This document shows positions 1-13,735 of a stretch of 64,000 bases of DNA, in pieces. The notes beneath the pieces were generated by a model that was not told where the DNA came from, searched no databases, and saw only the letters and a list, made by a program, of their open reading frames with translations. The first letter of the stretch is position 1, and the number at the start of each line of letters is the position of its first letter. The DNA comes from Topomyia yanbarensis (lineage: Eukaryota > Arthropoda > Insecta > Diptera > Culicidae). The stretch is from assembly GCF_030247195.1 (NCBI RefSeq), contig NC_080671.1:103651845-103715844 (forward strand), in the 5' to 3' direction. A program made the translations under genes and the position numbers.

Positions 1-553
1 AAACCGATTTTGACAAACTTGATTTTATATGAAAGGTCCATCAGCTGCTGTTGAATTTTGTGTGGATCCGAATTCTGGTTCCTGAATTACAGGGTGATAC
101 ATACGATCACGCAGCAAATCCCGATTCTAACGAATTCTGCGATGAATGTAAAAAGGTGAAATTTTTTCCAAAATGAAAAACAACAGTTGAATTTGTAGAT
201 CTAGGAAGCATCCAAATTCAGAATAACGGTTATATTGGTTTCTCGAAAAAGGCTAGACCGATTTGATCAACTTAGTCTCAAATGATAGGTGTTGCGTCCC
301 TGGAAACTGATATTAAATTCCATCTCCATCCGACTTCCGGCTCCGGAGTTACGGGTTGTGCGATCACATAGAAAACTCCGATTCAAACCGATACCGCAAT
401 GAATGCAAAAAGGTGCTCTTATATATACTTACCATGTGTAATAAGAATGGAAAACATTTCCATAATGTTATATTGTACGAACCAGCTATTAAATCATAGC
501 TTGGAGAAATGAGAAAGGCACAATTGCATCTCTAGGTGGATTAAAACAGGTTT
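1..553 (-). repeat. Interspersed repeat family A, truncated by window edge
   Basis: Minus-strand copy of the repeat seen full length at 38,925-40,331. Shared landmarks, read on the minus strand, are the terminal TTTTAATCCACCTAG (533-547 here), the following GTGCAATTGTGCCTTTCTC, and two internal units carrying a CCGGAAgTCGGAT-type box and an ACCGATTT block (near 1-160 and 240-420). No protein similarity is recognised. The element appears to be a non-coding mosquito interspersed repeat with internal tandem units; its class is not established. Its 3' part lies outside the window. Confidence 0.75.
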
Positions 554-554
554 T

Positions 555-757
555 TTCTGAATTGTAACTAAAAATGAATAATTTACAAGAAATTGCCTTT
601 TTGGACTTTGGTCGCCCTTAACCCCAAATTGTTGATATTTATTCCGAACACGTTATACATTTTTGGAATGGGCACATTCTTTGAAAAAGAAAATGGATAT
701 GATTTCCGCGTTCAGCGACTCAAAATTAACATGGAAAACTCTTCTTTTCTTATGTCG
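555..757 (+). repeat. Repeat family B fragment
   Basis: Matches parts of the repeats at 33,410-33,900 and 34,140-34,630. Landmarks are GACTTTGGTcGCccTTAACC, the phrase ATGTTATACATTTTTGGAAT (diverged here as CGTTATACATTTTTGGAAT), and TTCGCGTTCAGCGACtCAAA. The fragment lacks the middle of the unit. Short open frames here are chance products of the repeat. Confidence 0.6.
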
Positions 758-912
758 TTTTTTATTGAAAAACACCGGGGCAGTTGATTGCACTGGTTTT
801 TCACTATCTAGCAGAATTTGGAATAAAACACGACTAGTGACCTGCTCTTCTGCTAGAAAATGCAACACTAGTGCAATCCACCGCTCCGGGGTTTTTCAAT
901 GAAAAACCCCAT
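758..912. mobile_element. Short MITE-like element with about 55-bp imperfect TIRs
   Basis: The left arm (758-815) and the right arm (857-912) are imperfect inverted repeats sharing ATTGAAAAAC, GATTGCACT and TCTAGCAGAA. About 40 bp separate them. The whole unit would fold into one hairpin. No ORF is plausible. A target duplication is not obvious, so the transposon superfamily is open. It lies at the end of the family B fragment. Confidence 0.6.
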
Positions 913-1204
913 AAGAGAGCCCGGGCCTAGTTTGCGGAAGGCGTAAGTTGGCAGATTTCCTTTTGCTTCGTTTGTATTAGACATCTATCGATTTTTACCC
1001 CAAATTATGTAAAATGTGTTTTCATGTGTTGCATTTCATTTTGTTTTGTAGAAATCATGGGTGACAGTTTTCGAACGTAACAAACGAATTTCCTTAATTT
1101 AGTGGAGTTTGTGTTATTTCCGGTGAGTTTAATTCTATTAAGTGAATGATTATATTATTCAATAGTGCACAATCTACTTAAATAAAAGAGATAGGTTAAA
1201 TTTA
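913..1204. other. Unassigned non-coding stretch
   Basis: AT-rich sequence without a credible ORF, RNA gene or repeat shared with the rest of the window. A short GGCGTAAGTTGGC phrase at about 938 recalls text near 13,870, but the match is too short to classify. Confidence 0.5.
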
Positions 1205-1365
1205 TTTATTGAAAATCGGGTTCGGGTCGGACACAGTTTTGAATTTATTTTAATTTGGGTGCGGATCGGATTCGGGGCGGGTTCGGCTCGGGTTCGGGTA
1301 AGCTTACAAAAATAATACTCGGGTTCGGGTCGGGTCCAAGTACGAAAAAATCCTTACCCGCCCAT
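1205..1365 (+). repeat. Degenerate (GGGTTC/GGGTCG)n low-complexity tract
   Basis: The motif TCGGGTTCGGGTCGG recurs in variants from 1215 to 1340 and the tract ends in CCCGCCCATCTCTAA. G runs of three or more are spaced closely on the plus strand, so the tract has G-quadruplex potential. It may be the end of a transposon; only the simple repeat is certain. Confidence 0.7.
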
Positions 1366-1556
1366 CTCTAATGTATACCTCGTTTAATGCAAACTCTACC
1401 TAGATATTTGGTTGTAATTACGCAAACGTCTATTGTGGATTATATTTGCAAAATTGTATTTTTTCGAAAAATCGTGTAGAATTTGCATTTTGATTTTAAG
1501 TTTATTGCATCATCATTTATTACATGAAGGAATAGGAGCTTAGGTTGGAACACATA

Positions 1557-1925
1557 CCACGGTGTTCCTAAAATCGTTATTAACAAAAAATGACCATAAA
1601 TTTGGCAAACGGCATTCGAAAGATGCAGTATCCAAGCATCTTCTCAGTGAATTTCAAAATGATCCATCCATGAGATTCGAGAGATATGGCTATTTGAAGT
1701 TTTATGATACGTTTCATAAGGCTACCAGCAACCACCCACGGGTTTGGTACTATCTCTACAAACAAAAAATATGTGTCTACTTATTTGGTACATGGCATTC
1801 GAAAGATATAGTAATCAAGTATATCCCATGCAAGTTTGAAAATATTTCACTGACGGAATCGAAAATTATAACGGTTTGGATGTGGTATGCGGTCATAGAT
1901 GAGTTTTCTACCAGACTTCAAGCGT
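1557..1925 (+). repeat. Two-copy tandem repeat (183 bp) that happens to be open as a 121-codon frame
   Basis: GGCATTCGAAAGAT occurs at 1611 and again at 1794, a period of 183 bp, with surrounding similarity including AACAAAAAAT before it and CAAGyAT..CCCA after it. A frame at 1562-1927 stays open, and its two halves are recognisable repeats (KRHSKD and TWHSKD). There is no known domain. I regard this as a decayed tandem repeat, not a gene. Confidence 0.5.
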
Positions 1926-2033
1926 GAATCCATGTTTGTCCATAGACTATTTAGATCTTTTTTACGTGTTTATGTCAAGATCCGGAGAAGTGGCTTCCAT
2001 AAGAACTGTAATTTCGCATTTTCCTAGGTTCTT

Positions 2034-2510
2034 GTGGTGAGAATGCTTCCGTACAAACCAACTTTTTTATACGTAGCCATTTTATGCGGATCAACCGAAA
2101 ATGGGACGTTTCATCAGACAATACTGGTTATGCAACCATGGTATATTCCTATGCGCGAATTCTACAGAAAAAACACTGCACCACGAAAACTTTTTGCAAA
2201 AGCAGCTAAGAAAAGTCCACCAACTATAACCGTAAACAGCACACCGTTATCTTATGCCAAACCAAAAACGGGTACAAAACCAATATCTACGGATCTGACG
2301 GGAACAAATATTCACTCAACAACAATCACGCCCAGTGTCTCCAAGCCAACAACAGGCACCACAAGCAAACGTAGAAGAGGACGGATGCGTTTGTCCGTGC
2401 GCTCGCATTCCTGTTTGATGCTCTATTGCTTTCTTCGAAAATACTTCGAATTGACTTCTCAACATTTTGTAGTGTATTCAGTGGATTCAAGCAATAAAAC
2501 ACGTTTTTAA
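2034..2510 (+). other. Uncharacterised 158-codon frame, possible decayed ORF1 C-terminus
   Basis: The last half is Pro/Thr/Ser-rich and then basic (SKRRRGRMR at about residues 113-121), a composition seen at the C-termini of non-LTR ORF1 proteins. The first half is unlike any domain I know. It ends 159 bp upstream of the ORF1 at 2669 and could be the tail of an older element. No promoter or splice context was seen. Function unknown. Confidence 0.25.
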
Positions 2511-2668
2511 AACTTGTGTACAAAGTAGACAACTCCCGAAAGTCAGCCTACTTTCTACTTCTGCCTAAGTCAGACGTACAATCGAACCAATTGAACAAAA
2601 ACTAGCAACCTCTCGATAGTATGCATTGTCTTGAGAACAAAGGAAACTTTTAATTTTGTCTTGCCATC

Positions 2669-3679
2669 ATGAGTAAAGTTGACGAAAAATCTCTGCTCCG
2701 ACCCAACACAGCGGTCGTTCACTTTAAATTCTGTTCAATAAGATTGAGTTTTCGTCAAGTGGAATACCTGCTGAAGGTGAAGATGCAGCTAAAGCTCAAG
2801 GAGGTTATGTATCTACAGTATCATCATCTTCGCAATGTAGTGCTCATATCATTCAACACGTTAGCCCAAGCCGAACGTTTCGTGTTGCAGAACAACTTAA
2901 AGCACATGGCTGAAAGTGATAAAGTTGGAATTAAGATTCCCGCGTATATAGAAAAAGACTATGTAGATGTAAAATTACATGACCTATCACCACGTACCCC
3001 TCCTGATCTAATCGCGAAATACATGTCGCAATACGGCGAAGTAGAATCAGTTACACGTGATACGTGGAGAAATTTCTTCCCGGGTACACCTAACGGTGTT
3101 TTTGTGGTGAGGATGCGGATCGAAAAACCTATCCCCTCCCACTTGACTATAAAACTCAAAACCCACGAAGATACTATTAATCAAACTACGTTATGCACCC
3201 ATGAGGGGCAAACTCCCACGTGCAAGTATTGTAATCAAACAGCACACCACTGACAACCTTGCGCGGAAGATACAGAGGAGAATGAATCTCTACCGATTGC
3301 CAACGAATCCACGGTAAACCAACCCAAAAAAGAGTTTTCAATACCAATACCTGAACCACAAACGGTTGCCAAATTTGTGGCAGCTGTTCAGTCCATATTG
3401 ACAACTGCCAATGCAGCATTCAGCTCCCCAGAAACCACTGTAAGCAACATCGGTGATGAAGATAATAGCAATGACGACGGATTTACATTGGTCACCCGTA
3501 AGTGCAAGAAGCAGGACAGAACATCTGGACGCGAGCACCAAGGCACTTTTAATGATGATGACCTTGATGTGGAGGACAGGAGGGAATTAAATGATCCCCA
3601 TGACGCAGTAGGCGAGCCGCGAAAGAAGGTCTCCGCTCGCAATAAAAAGTTGCGCGCACGAGATCAAACGGACAATTAA
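2669..3679 (+). pseudogene. Non-LTR retrotransposon ORF1 (gag-like) with one in-frame stop
   Basis: Starts at ATG 2669. Residues 99-165 resemble the RRM-like region of mosquito non-LTR ORF1 proteins (DVKLHDLSP, YGEVESV, PNGVFVVRM). A C-X2-C-X4-H-X4-C knuckle follows: C185, C188, H193 and C198. A TGA at 3251-3253 falls between the His and the last Cys. The same frame then stays open for 141 more codons (Ser/Asp/Glu-rich, then basic KKVSARNKKLRAR) to the stop at 3677-3679. ORF1 proteins bind element RNA. No ORF2 follows; a 3' tail begins at once. Clade within the Jockey/Loner/R1 group is uncertain. Either a pseudogene by a single substitution or a very recent allele. Confidence 0.8.
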
Positions 3680-3790
3680 TAATATTTGTTTTATTTTTAT
3701 TTTTTACATATTGTAAACACAAAAAAGATCCACGGCTCCGTTAAGCTACCACTATGAGCCGTGTCAAATAAACGAAATAATAAAAAAACT
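3680..3790 (+). other. 3' UTR and A-rich tail of the ORF1-only element
   Basis: Directly after the ORF1 stop come a T-rich stretch, then GGCTCCGTTAAG, then GAGCCGTGTCAAATAAACGA and an A-rich end. The same phrases recur in the same order at about 63,296-63,355. CACGGCTC (about 3731-3738) and GAGCCGTG (3756-3763) can pair into a stem, a plausible reverse-transcriptase recognition structure. Confidence 0.7.
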
Positions 3791-4294
3791 CCAGAAAGTT
3801 TGTTTTAACAAATGTCAACTATCAAATAAAGCTATCATTTTTTTACGCTTTCATTATATAACAATTTAATAAGGCGAATGATTATAAAGAAATTACTATT
3901 GCTATTTTTTTGCTCTTCTATGAATACCGGATGTGTATCTTCTGGGTAAAAACGCGGGCCCCCAAATACGACCCGGGCCCCAGGGCAATTACCCTGGCTG
4001 CCTCCCCCTCTCATCGGGCCTGGTTACAACAATGGATACTCAAAAGTATTTAGGGGTTAACTGAATGTGGTGGTGCTATAATGTGCAAGGCGTTCTAGGC
4101 TACACGGTGTGGAAGACGCTAAATTGGAATGAAGAGAAATATGTAGAGAATGCTCTCAATCTTTTGATTTGACAAGCAATTTGTAGATGTAGAGAAACGA
4201 TTTAACTCCTATATGGCATTTTGCCACTAATACCCATTCTGTGTCATTACGCTAACGCATATTTCATTATATTTTCAATTTAAGTGGTTATATA
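3791..4294. other. Unassigned stretch with a GC-rich transposon snippet
   Basis: AT-rich DNA. At 3952-4022 there is a GC-rich block with GCGGGCCCCC, CCCGGGCCCC and CATCGGGCC, unlike its surroundings and probably a transposon fragment. No gene seen. Confidence 0.4.
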
Positions 4295-6689
<2,395 letters not shown>

Positions 6690-7000
6690 AGCTGTTGCAT
6701 CTAACGCATCAAATTCGTACGGATAGCGAAGACGAAAAGGTTTTTCGAAAATGAGACCATTAGAGTGCAATTCCGAAAGCACTCGAGCTGAGTGTATAAA
6801 AAAAGATAAAACAAATGCTCTTGAGTCGATTTCAATTGATTGATTCTTTTCCCTCTATTTCAGCGTGATTTCTGATTATCTCCCTCATTTTATTCCGTAA
6901 CGAACGAAAGACTGTCACATACTGAAAACATAAAATAATAATCCCAACATTATTGATTCAGCCAGTTACAACATGTTAGTCGCACTCCATCGCAAGCAAC
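6690..7000 (+). repeat. Dispersed repeat, plus-strand copy (partner at 52,230-52,525)
   Basis: The reverse complement of 52,230-52,525 aligns here. Shared phrases include CTTGAGTCGATTTC, GAACGAAAGACTGTCACATACTGAA, TCCCAAC and AGTyrCAACAtgTTAGTC, with indels. A TATA-like GTGTATAAAAA lies at about 6792. The copies may derive from the 5' region of one transposon family, but no coding part is attached to either. Confidence 0.6.
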
Positions 7001-7724
7001 ACTTGCAACATGTAATGGCCGCGGTTTGTTGCATAACCATACACTTTTGTTGGAGCGCTTTTTTGGTTGCTAGATCGGTTGATGATTTTTTATAACTTTT
7101 CATGTTGCAGAAACTGCTATTCAACAAATGGTGTTGCTTGGGATGATTGCCTATTCATTTCTGTTCGATGTATCGTCACATTGTTTTCAAACTAACATAG
7201 ACAGTAATTGGAAACCATAGAAAGCGACTAATTTGCTGCAACATTAAGTTCATTATGATTGATTGACTAATAAAGTAGAGTGAATTGACCTAATGCAGAA
7301 ATTCAAATTGTGTAAAAATTAAAAAGTTGTCGTTTAAGTAATTAACTTTATTCTGACCAATATCTAATACTATATACTAGTTTTGTTAAGCTCGGCAATC
7401 ACTTGCGATGGAATGCTGTTTTGGAGAGTGTTAGTGCTCAGTTTTCTATAAAAATTCAACTTATTTACATAATTCGTTTATTTGGCTCGGTTCAACGCGT
7501 TTTCTAAACAGAGCCGTGTGTTCTTTATATATTTCCATGATGTTAACAATAAATAAAACAAGTTTCAATGGTTATCCCGCAGATCTCCTGCGAACGACTA
7601 GCCATTGCGCGTGGGCACCTGTTTACGAAGCAGATAAATATGTTTACCTGACAAACATCGTCTTGACGGGCATACATTTCGGTACAGGTCACGAGTGTAA
7701 ACTACCTCAATGATGGTGCTGCAC
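7001..7724. other. Unassigned stretch
   Basis: No confident gene. A 65-codon frame at 7516-7713 overlaps a moderately GC-rich block (7565-7720) that may be a transposon fragment; it has no recognisable domain. Confidence 0.35.
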
Positions 7725-9790
7725 GGAAAAAAAATTGTTCCCAAAATCGTGAATAACGTGCCACGAATTCTGGAACCATCACGCTTTTAGGTTACGAAAA
7801 CAGGACCATGACCAAAAATCATAGCTTTTATAATTATGTTCAATTTCCCTTCAGTAACGCCCGTATAACGCTTTCATTAGTGAAAATATTTGATTTTGTT
7901 TTGTGAACTTCAGTCACGGTTTCCGCAAAGAACTAGTTCACAAGTTTATGAACATTAGTCATAAAACCAAAGATTGACTCATGATGTTTTTCATAGTTAT
8001 AGGAACAATAGTTCACAAAATTAAAATATTCTGGCTATTTTTCGTGAACTATTTCACGAAATTCGGAATTTTATTCATGAATCCATTCAATCCTCGTGAA
8101 CTAATTCATGATCCCTAATATATTATTCACGATCCAATATCCGTGCTCGTGAAATGGTTCACAAAACCATCAAATATTATTCATGCATTCGTGAACTGGT
8201 TCATGATTCCTAATATATCAGTTACGATCCAATATCGATGGTCGTAGAATAATTCACGAAATCATGAAATATTATTTATGTATTCGCGAACCGGTTCATG
8301 ATACCTAGTATAATAGTCACAACTTACCATTCGTTTTCGTGAAATAGTTCACGAAATCATAAAATATTATTCATGTATTCGTGAACTTGTTTATGATTCC
8401 TAACATGCTAGTCACGATCCAATATCCGTACTCGTGAAATAGTTCACGAAATCATGAACTAGTATTCATGTATTCGTGAACTGGTTCATGATTCCTAATA
8501 TATTAGTTACGGTCCAATATCCGTGCTCGGGAAATAGTTCACGAAATCATGGAATATTATTTATGTATTTGTGAACTGGTTCATGTTACCAAGTTTAATA
8601 ATCTAAGTTGTGACTCATTCGTTGTCGTGAAAAAGTTGACGAAATCATAAAATATTATTCATGTATTATCCCTAGTACATGATTTACGATCTATCTAGTA
8701 TCTATTTGCGTACTTGGGATACTTAGAAGATATCCCTAATCATTTACAATTTCATGCAACATAGTAATGAAATTTTTAGGTGAACTCTATCACAAAAGTT
8801 GGAGTACTATTCGTTGAATCATTTTTGTTTCATGCACTTTTTTATGAAATACCCAGTAATAGGTATGCTAGCGACCAGTAATAGGTATGAGCAGTAGATA
8901 TAAAAAAGCAGTTAGAACCTCGAACATCGTTATTTAGTCGATAAAGTTCATTGTGATGTCCGTACAGAAAACGAAAACTACACTAAGAACCCAAAATAGT
9001 GTGCGTGCTATAGTTCACAGAACAAGATATCACGAATTAGTCTTATTTTAATGATCCAGTTCATATTGTCACGTTATTCCGAGTAAAAAAAACATTAGTA
9101 ACCAAAAAGTAATAGATCACAATAAGGCGAAGAAAATTTACGAATACCATGATAAAACTGCTGATATCATGAACATTAATTACATTACTCTTTGAAAGTA
9201 AACTCTAAAATAAAATATGATAACATGAACAGAAAATACGAAAATCGTGAGTAGGATCCTGAAATCATGAACACAAATCACACAACTAGTGACAAAAATA
9301 TCTAAAATCGCGACTAAGATTCTGAAATCATGAACTTATATCACACAACTCGCGATAAAAATATTTAAAATCGTGACAAAGATCCTGAAATCATGAACAT
9401 GAAGCACTCTACTCACGATATGGATATTACAAACATCGCGACGCGACTAAGATCTTGAAATCATGAACTTTAATTCCGCTAACGTCATGAGAAATCAAGA
9501 ATCGCGAATAAGTTCTTGAAATCATTAACAACGTTTGGCTGTCGACTGTGTATTCCCAAATCATGAACAAGAATCACAACAAAAACTAAACATGTCCAGG
9601 GAACAACACCAAACCCAACCAAACATTCTAATGTAACGCCATGTATATATTCGGGGCGAACTGGTTTGTAGAAAACACAAATAGTTTCATGAATACGAGA
9701 TTTATTATTCATAATTTCAGAAACTTGGTCACGGTTTTCGTAAATCGTTCAGTTCACGAAATCAACTTTTTCGCTGTCAATATTACCTAA
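7725..9790. repeat. Satellite-like composite: 95-bp and 63-bp tandem arrays in opposite orientation
   Basis: From about 8040 to 8690 the phrase GTTCATGATtCC recurs at 8199, 8294, 8389, 8484 and 8579, an exact 95-bp period over about seven copies. From about 9196 to 9530 TGAAATCATGAAC recurs every 63 bp (9261, 9324 and 9387; then 70 and 61). The two units carry reverse-complementary cores (GTTCATGAT and ATCATGAAC), so the arrays face each other. Diverged copies of the core fill the flanks. The left edge, TGCACGGAAAAAA at about 7720, resembles a transposon terminus. No coding content. Confidence 0.8.
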
Positions 9791-11040
9791 AGAGGTATCA
9801 CAAATTTGGCAATGGTTTGTGTTTCAGGTAATGGCGTTGGAGATTGTGGATGTGTAAAGAATTATCTGGTTAATGGTACTATCGCAATATGTTTTGTACT
9901 ACAGAGTCGGGTAGGAGAAAATAAGTAGGAAGACTCGAATTTTTACCACAAAAACACTATTTGAAATACCGGGAGCTAAATGTGCCCTTTGTAATGAATT
10001 CCATTTTTCCCAAATGTGACATGAATCTTTTAATGGCTACAGTGCAAATAAGTGGTTTCAGATCTTGTAGCCGAGCGCAAAAAAGTGAGTGAATGGTCTG
10101 TTCATGCTGAGGCAGGCTTGGCGCAGCGACTGGCAACCGCGTAATAGGGTAAACCCAGCCACCCCGAAGCAAGGCAGAAGAGTGTGTGTGTATAGGCGTA
10201 TATGTGGACTGCCTCATGCTAAGATGGGAGAAGATGGCCCAATGCAGAAAGCTTCAGTAAAATAGGCGTCCCCGTGGCTATTCGGATTACGTAAGTAAAC
10301 CTCCCTTTTAGGTGGATAAATGTGAAATAATTTATCGGTCAAAGGTCCTAATTGTTAGTTTGAAATCTCAGCTATATTCTGGAGACTCAAAAATGTTACT
10401 TAGTGTAGAATTAGACTTCATCCTTTACGGCTATTGTACAACCGCCAAAAGAAAAATGTTGGTACACAATCATGAATAGCGAATCAGAAAAGGTGACTAT
10501 ATTTCAGTGATTCACTCAATATAGAATGGATAAAGGCTATGATGCAAAATCATAAGGTCCGTCCAGGTTAAGTCTTCGGTACGGATCAATACCTTGACTT
10601 AGGAACTCCTAGCATGTTGTTAATCGTCTCTTACGTTTCCAGTGGTTTTGTTCTTGGCTGAAATAGTGTAAAAAAATTTTTTTAGCGCGCTGGACACCAC
10701 ACGGCTTTTAGAGTTTGGCAAGAAAAGCAAACCATTATCTCCCGGGTTCCAAGAATCCCGGAAAAATACACAAATTCAGGACAGGAAGCTCTAGGTGTAA
10801 CTAAAAACAAAAGTCTTCAAATGCAGCAGCTAGATACTGTATCAAAATTCACATCGTTTAATTTATGGCTGACACAGAGAACTAGTAAAATTTATGCTGA
10901 AATCTTCAAACGTCACCGCATGGCATACCAACATTTTCCCCACTGGTCCATTGACCAAAATCATTCCCCTTTATGAAGTGTTATTAAAGTCTGTCTCAAG
11001 TGAGGGACGTACCCTGCTGGTTTGAAATCTGTCTTCGCCT
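9791..11040. other. Unassigned stretch, no gene seen
   Basis: Mixed composition. The 86-codon minus frame at 9957-10217 has no domain. The block 10,270-10,340 (CTATTCGGATTAC...AGGTGGATAAATGTG) is weakly similar to 53,940-54,000, suggesting a shared old repeat. Nothing else is supportable. Confidence 0.35.
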
Positions 11041-12420
11041 TTTGCATTCCATTCGTCTTACCCGCCAAGAGGCAGCCGTACGAATCGAGGGGCCCCAACG
11101 ACGACGACGACGTCGCCCAAGAGTGCGTTTATGCTGATGAGTTTTAATTAAGAACGTGAAGAACACGATGTCCAACTCCTAATGGCATTGTCCGTTTGCG
11201 TCCGCATCTCATTGTGCGGTCACGTATGTATCATTTTATGCTAATGCTCCATCGGAGTAGCTCGGTGTAACGGCACTCCCCGGACTCGGTCTGTCTCGTC
11301 TCGTTCCCATCATCGCCGCTGCCGCCGTCACCGGCGTTCAGTTCAGGCATTCATATACATATGACCGGCAGCATCACTTGGCCCTGAGGTCTCACGACGA
11401 TCGTTCGCTTCGCTGGAAATTCGCCTTCTGCCAGTACCGGGCCCCGGATGATGCTGTGGGACCAGCCGATTGAACTTCAACTATTCAAGGGTTCTGTGCG
11501 CGCACAGTGCATCGCAGTGTACTACCGCTCGAACCTGGGCAATGTTGTTTTTCCCTTCTCCCACTACCTTTTCCCTTGCAGTAGCACAGCTCGAATGAAC
11601 GGTGAAACAACGATAGAGAGGCCCGATGCAGTTGCTGAATGAAATTGATTATCAATTATTATTACTGCCATGGGAATTCATTTATATTCCATGCTGGGGC
11701 TAAAAATAACGTTATTGAGTCATAAGCCGATGTTTCCGTTTAAGTCACAAGTCGATGGGGTCAAGCTAGGTGCTATATTGGCCTCAAGGTGCCAACTACA
11801 GCTAGACTGGACTTGTTTGTTGTTCCTTGTTGGCAGCCGATAGTCGTTGATGTGATTTGAATAATTAAACGGGATAATTTCCTGTCTCGGTAAACTTTAC
11901 TGAGCACCCCTAAACAGTGTAACATCATATTAATTAAAAATAATTGCGGGAATTGATAGTATCTCGGGGACCCAGCGGATGCTACGTTATTAAGTTTATG
12001 TAAAGAATCTTCCATCTGGTAGGGTTCAAACGAAAATGTCAATGGCATCTTCCCGTCGAGAACGAGCTAACTAAATTAATAACGTCGCAGAGGTTAAATC
12101 AATCACGATTCTCACTTCGCGTTTATCGCTGAAAATATTAGCCCAAACTGCTGAAAAACGACGATGATTGGATGCGTTTATTCAATTTCGATTCAATCCA
12201 ACCGTAATTGATCCGCTTCTACGTATATATCCAATTTCATCATCGCACACTGTTTGCCTTCTTAACTGGCGGTTTTCGATATTATTATTTATTCTTCGAT
12301 TTCGATCTTCTCAACCGGGCGAGGAACGCCCGATACTATAATAGTGTTGATTTAGCTGTTGTTTTCGTAGCGGCCTGCGATGTTCGGTGAAATTGGTTCT
12401 TACTAGCCAAGTGGCAATTC
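11041..12420. other. Unique-looking, GC-richer non-coding block
   Basis: Noticeably less repetitive than its surroundings, with (CGA)n at 11,098-11,112 and (GCC)-rich text near 11,310-11,335. Frames here are short (64-91 codons), with no domains and no coherent splice framework. This could be host intergenic or intronic DNA, possibly holding regulatory sites. That is inference from the absence of repeats only. Confidence 0.35.
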
Positions 12421-13259
12421 GAGCACACTTGAACTCAATTATCACCGTTAAACACCTTTTGAATCTCTAGGAGACTATTAGAAGCATTCTACAATCGAGG
12501 AAACTGGTCCTTTTGTATCGGAATAGAAGTAAATGAAATACTTGATTTACTCTTTTTTGCTGTTGGTCATATCAAATGATAAACATGAATGAATTTCAAA
12601 GTTGATGAATTCTGAAATGAAATTCTCCATATCGAGCACGTACCTATCAACCTGACGTGATTTACCTGTTTTTGCAACAAAGTTCTAAGGGTGACGATTG
12701 TACGTTCATGTAATAACCGTACAATCATAACAACCATAATAACCATAACAATTATAACCTTCAGTTAAGTACTTCCGAGCTATTCATACCGCTCGCTGCT
12801 ATTGCCGGAAACAATCCTTCGCATGTATAGCGACGCAATTTTAAATGACCCCATTTCCGAATGCACTATGTAGGTATACGAAAGGTACATATAAATACTT
12901 TGCGAGCTCGGCAAACATATTGTTATACTGACCTTTATGCTGCTGGTGGCAACCGTGAGAACTGGAGAGCTGAGTTTATGTGGAATTGTCCACTGATCTT
13001 TGAATGTGTGCTCAGGTGGAAAAGGCTTGCTGCCTCCGTTTCTTGAGTGCGTGTGATCAGCTGTCCACTTCCCAGAGCATTTAGAGACAAATGAGTGATC
13101 CAAATCCACTTCATGACTGGCAAAGTTGGTTGGTCGTGACAGACGCAGTGGTTTAACCGTTCACATGCTCCGGACGTCCTAGTGGATGCTGCTTCTCACA
13201 TCTCTTGTTAATGGGCATAGATTTTTTTTTTCAGAAAATTTACATGCTTAGTTCGTCAA
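12421..13259. other. Unassigned stretch with short (AACCATAAT)-like run
   Basis: A short degenerate tandem of AACCATAA lies at 12,727-12,757. The overlapping 109-codon minus frame (12,780-13,109) and 61-codon plus frame show no domain. No gene is supported. Confidence 0.35.
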
Positions 13260-13735
13260 ATTATTCTTTTTATTTCTTTTAGGACTATAAGAACTGTTTT
13301 GGAACTAGTATAAATTTGCGAAGTATGCACAGTGGTGGAGGCTAAGAGTGATTTTTTTGCTGATCGAAGTTTTGGTTCCGGAGTTATGGGTTGAAGGTTG
13401 CGGTCATGCAGGTATTTTCAATGTAAACTACCCCAGTAATAATAAAAATGCTTGGAGGATTTATCATTGTCAAGAAGGGTTCCTTGAAGCCTTGCTCCGT
13501 AGTTACGCTATAAAACTTTGTTAAGACTTCCACCATAGAACTTTAGGTACTAGTTTAATAATGGGTTCTGAAACGGTTCTGAATACTTTTTTAAAGCTGG
13601 AATAAAACTGACATAAAACAAGTATTTTAGTCACAAGGCAGTTTTATCGTAGTGTAATGCCAACGTTCAAGCTATTTGACTTCTACAGTTAAACAAGCTA
13701 TTTTTCCCGTGACAGATATTTTTTATTTTGCTAAT
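13260..13735 (+). repeat. Direct duplication, copy 1
   Basis: Closely similar to 14,275-14,788 in the same orientation. Both contain AGGACTATrAGAACTGT, ATAAATTTGCGAAGT, GCACAGTGGTGGAGGCTAA and CCAACGTTCAAGCTATTTGA. Copy 1 lacks about 55 bp present in copy 2 near 14,476-14,550. A 540-bp unrelated spacer separates them. No ORF is conserved between copies. Confidence 0.85.

Noticed and set aside
8040..9530. CRISPR-like array of regularly spaced repeats
   Set aside because: Whole 95-bp and 63-bp units are repeated without unique spacers, and the context is an insect nuclear genome.
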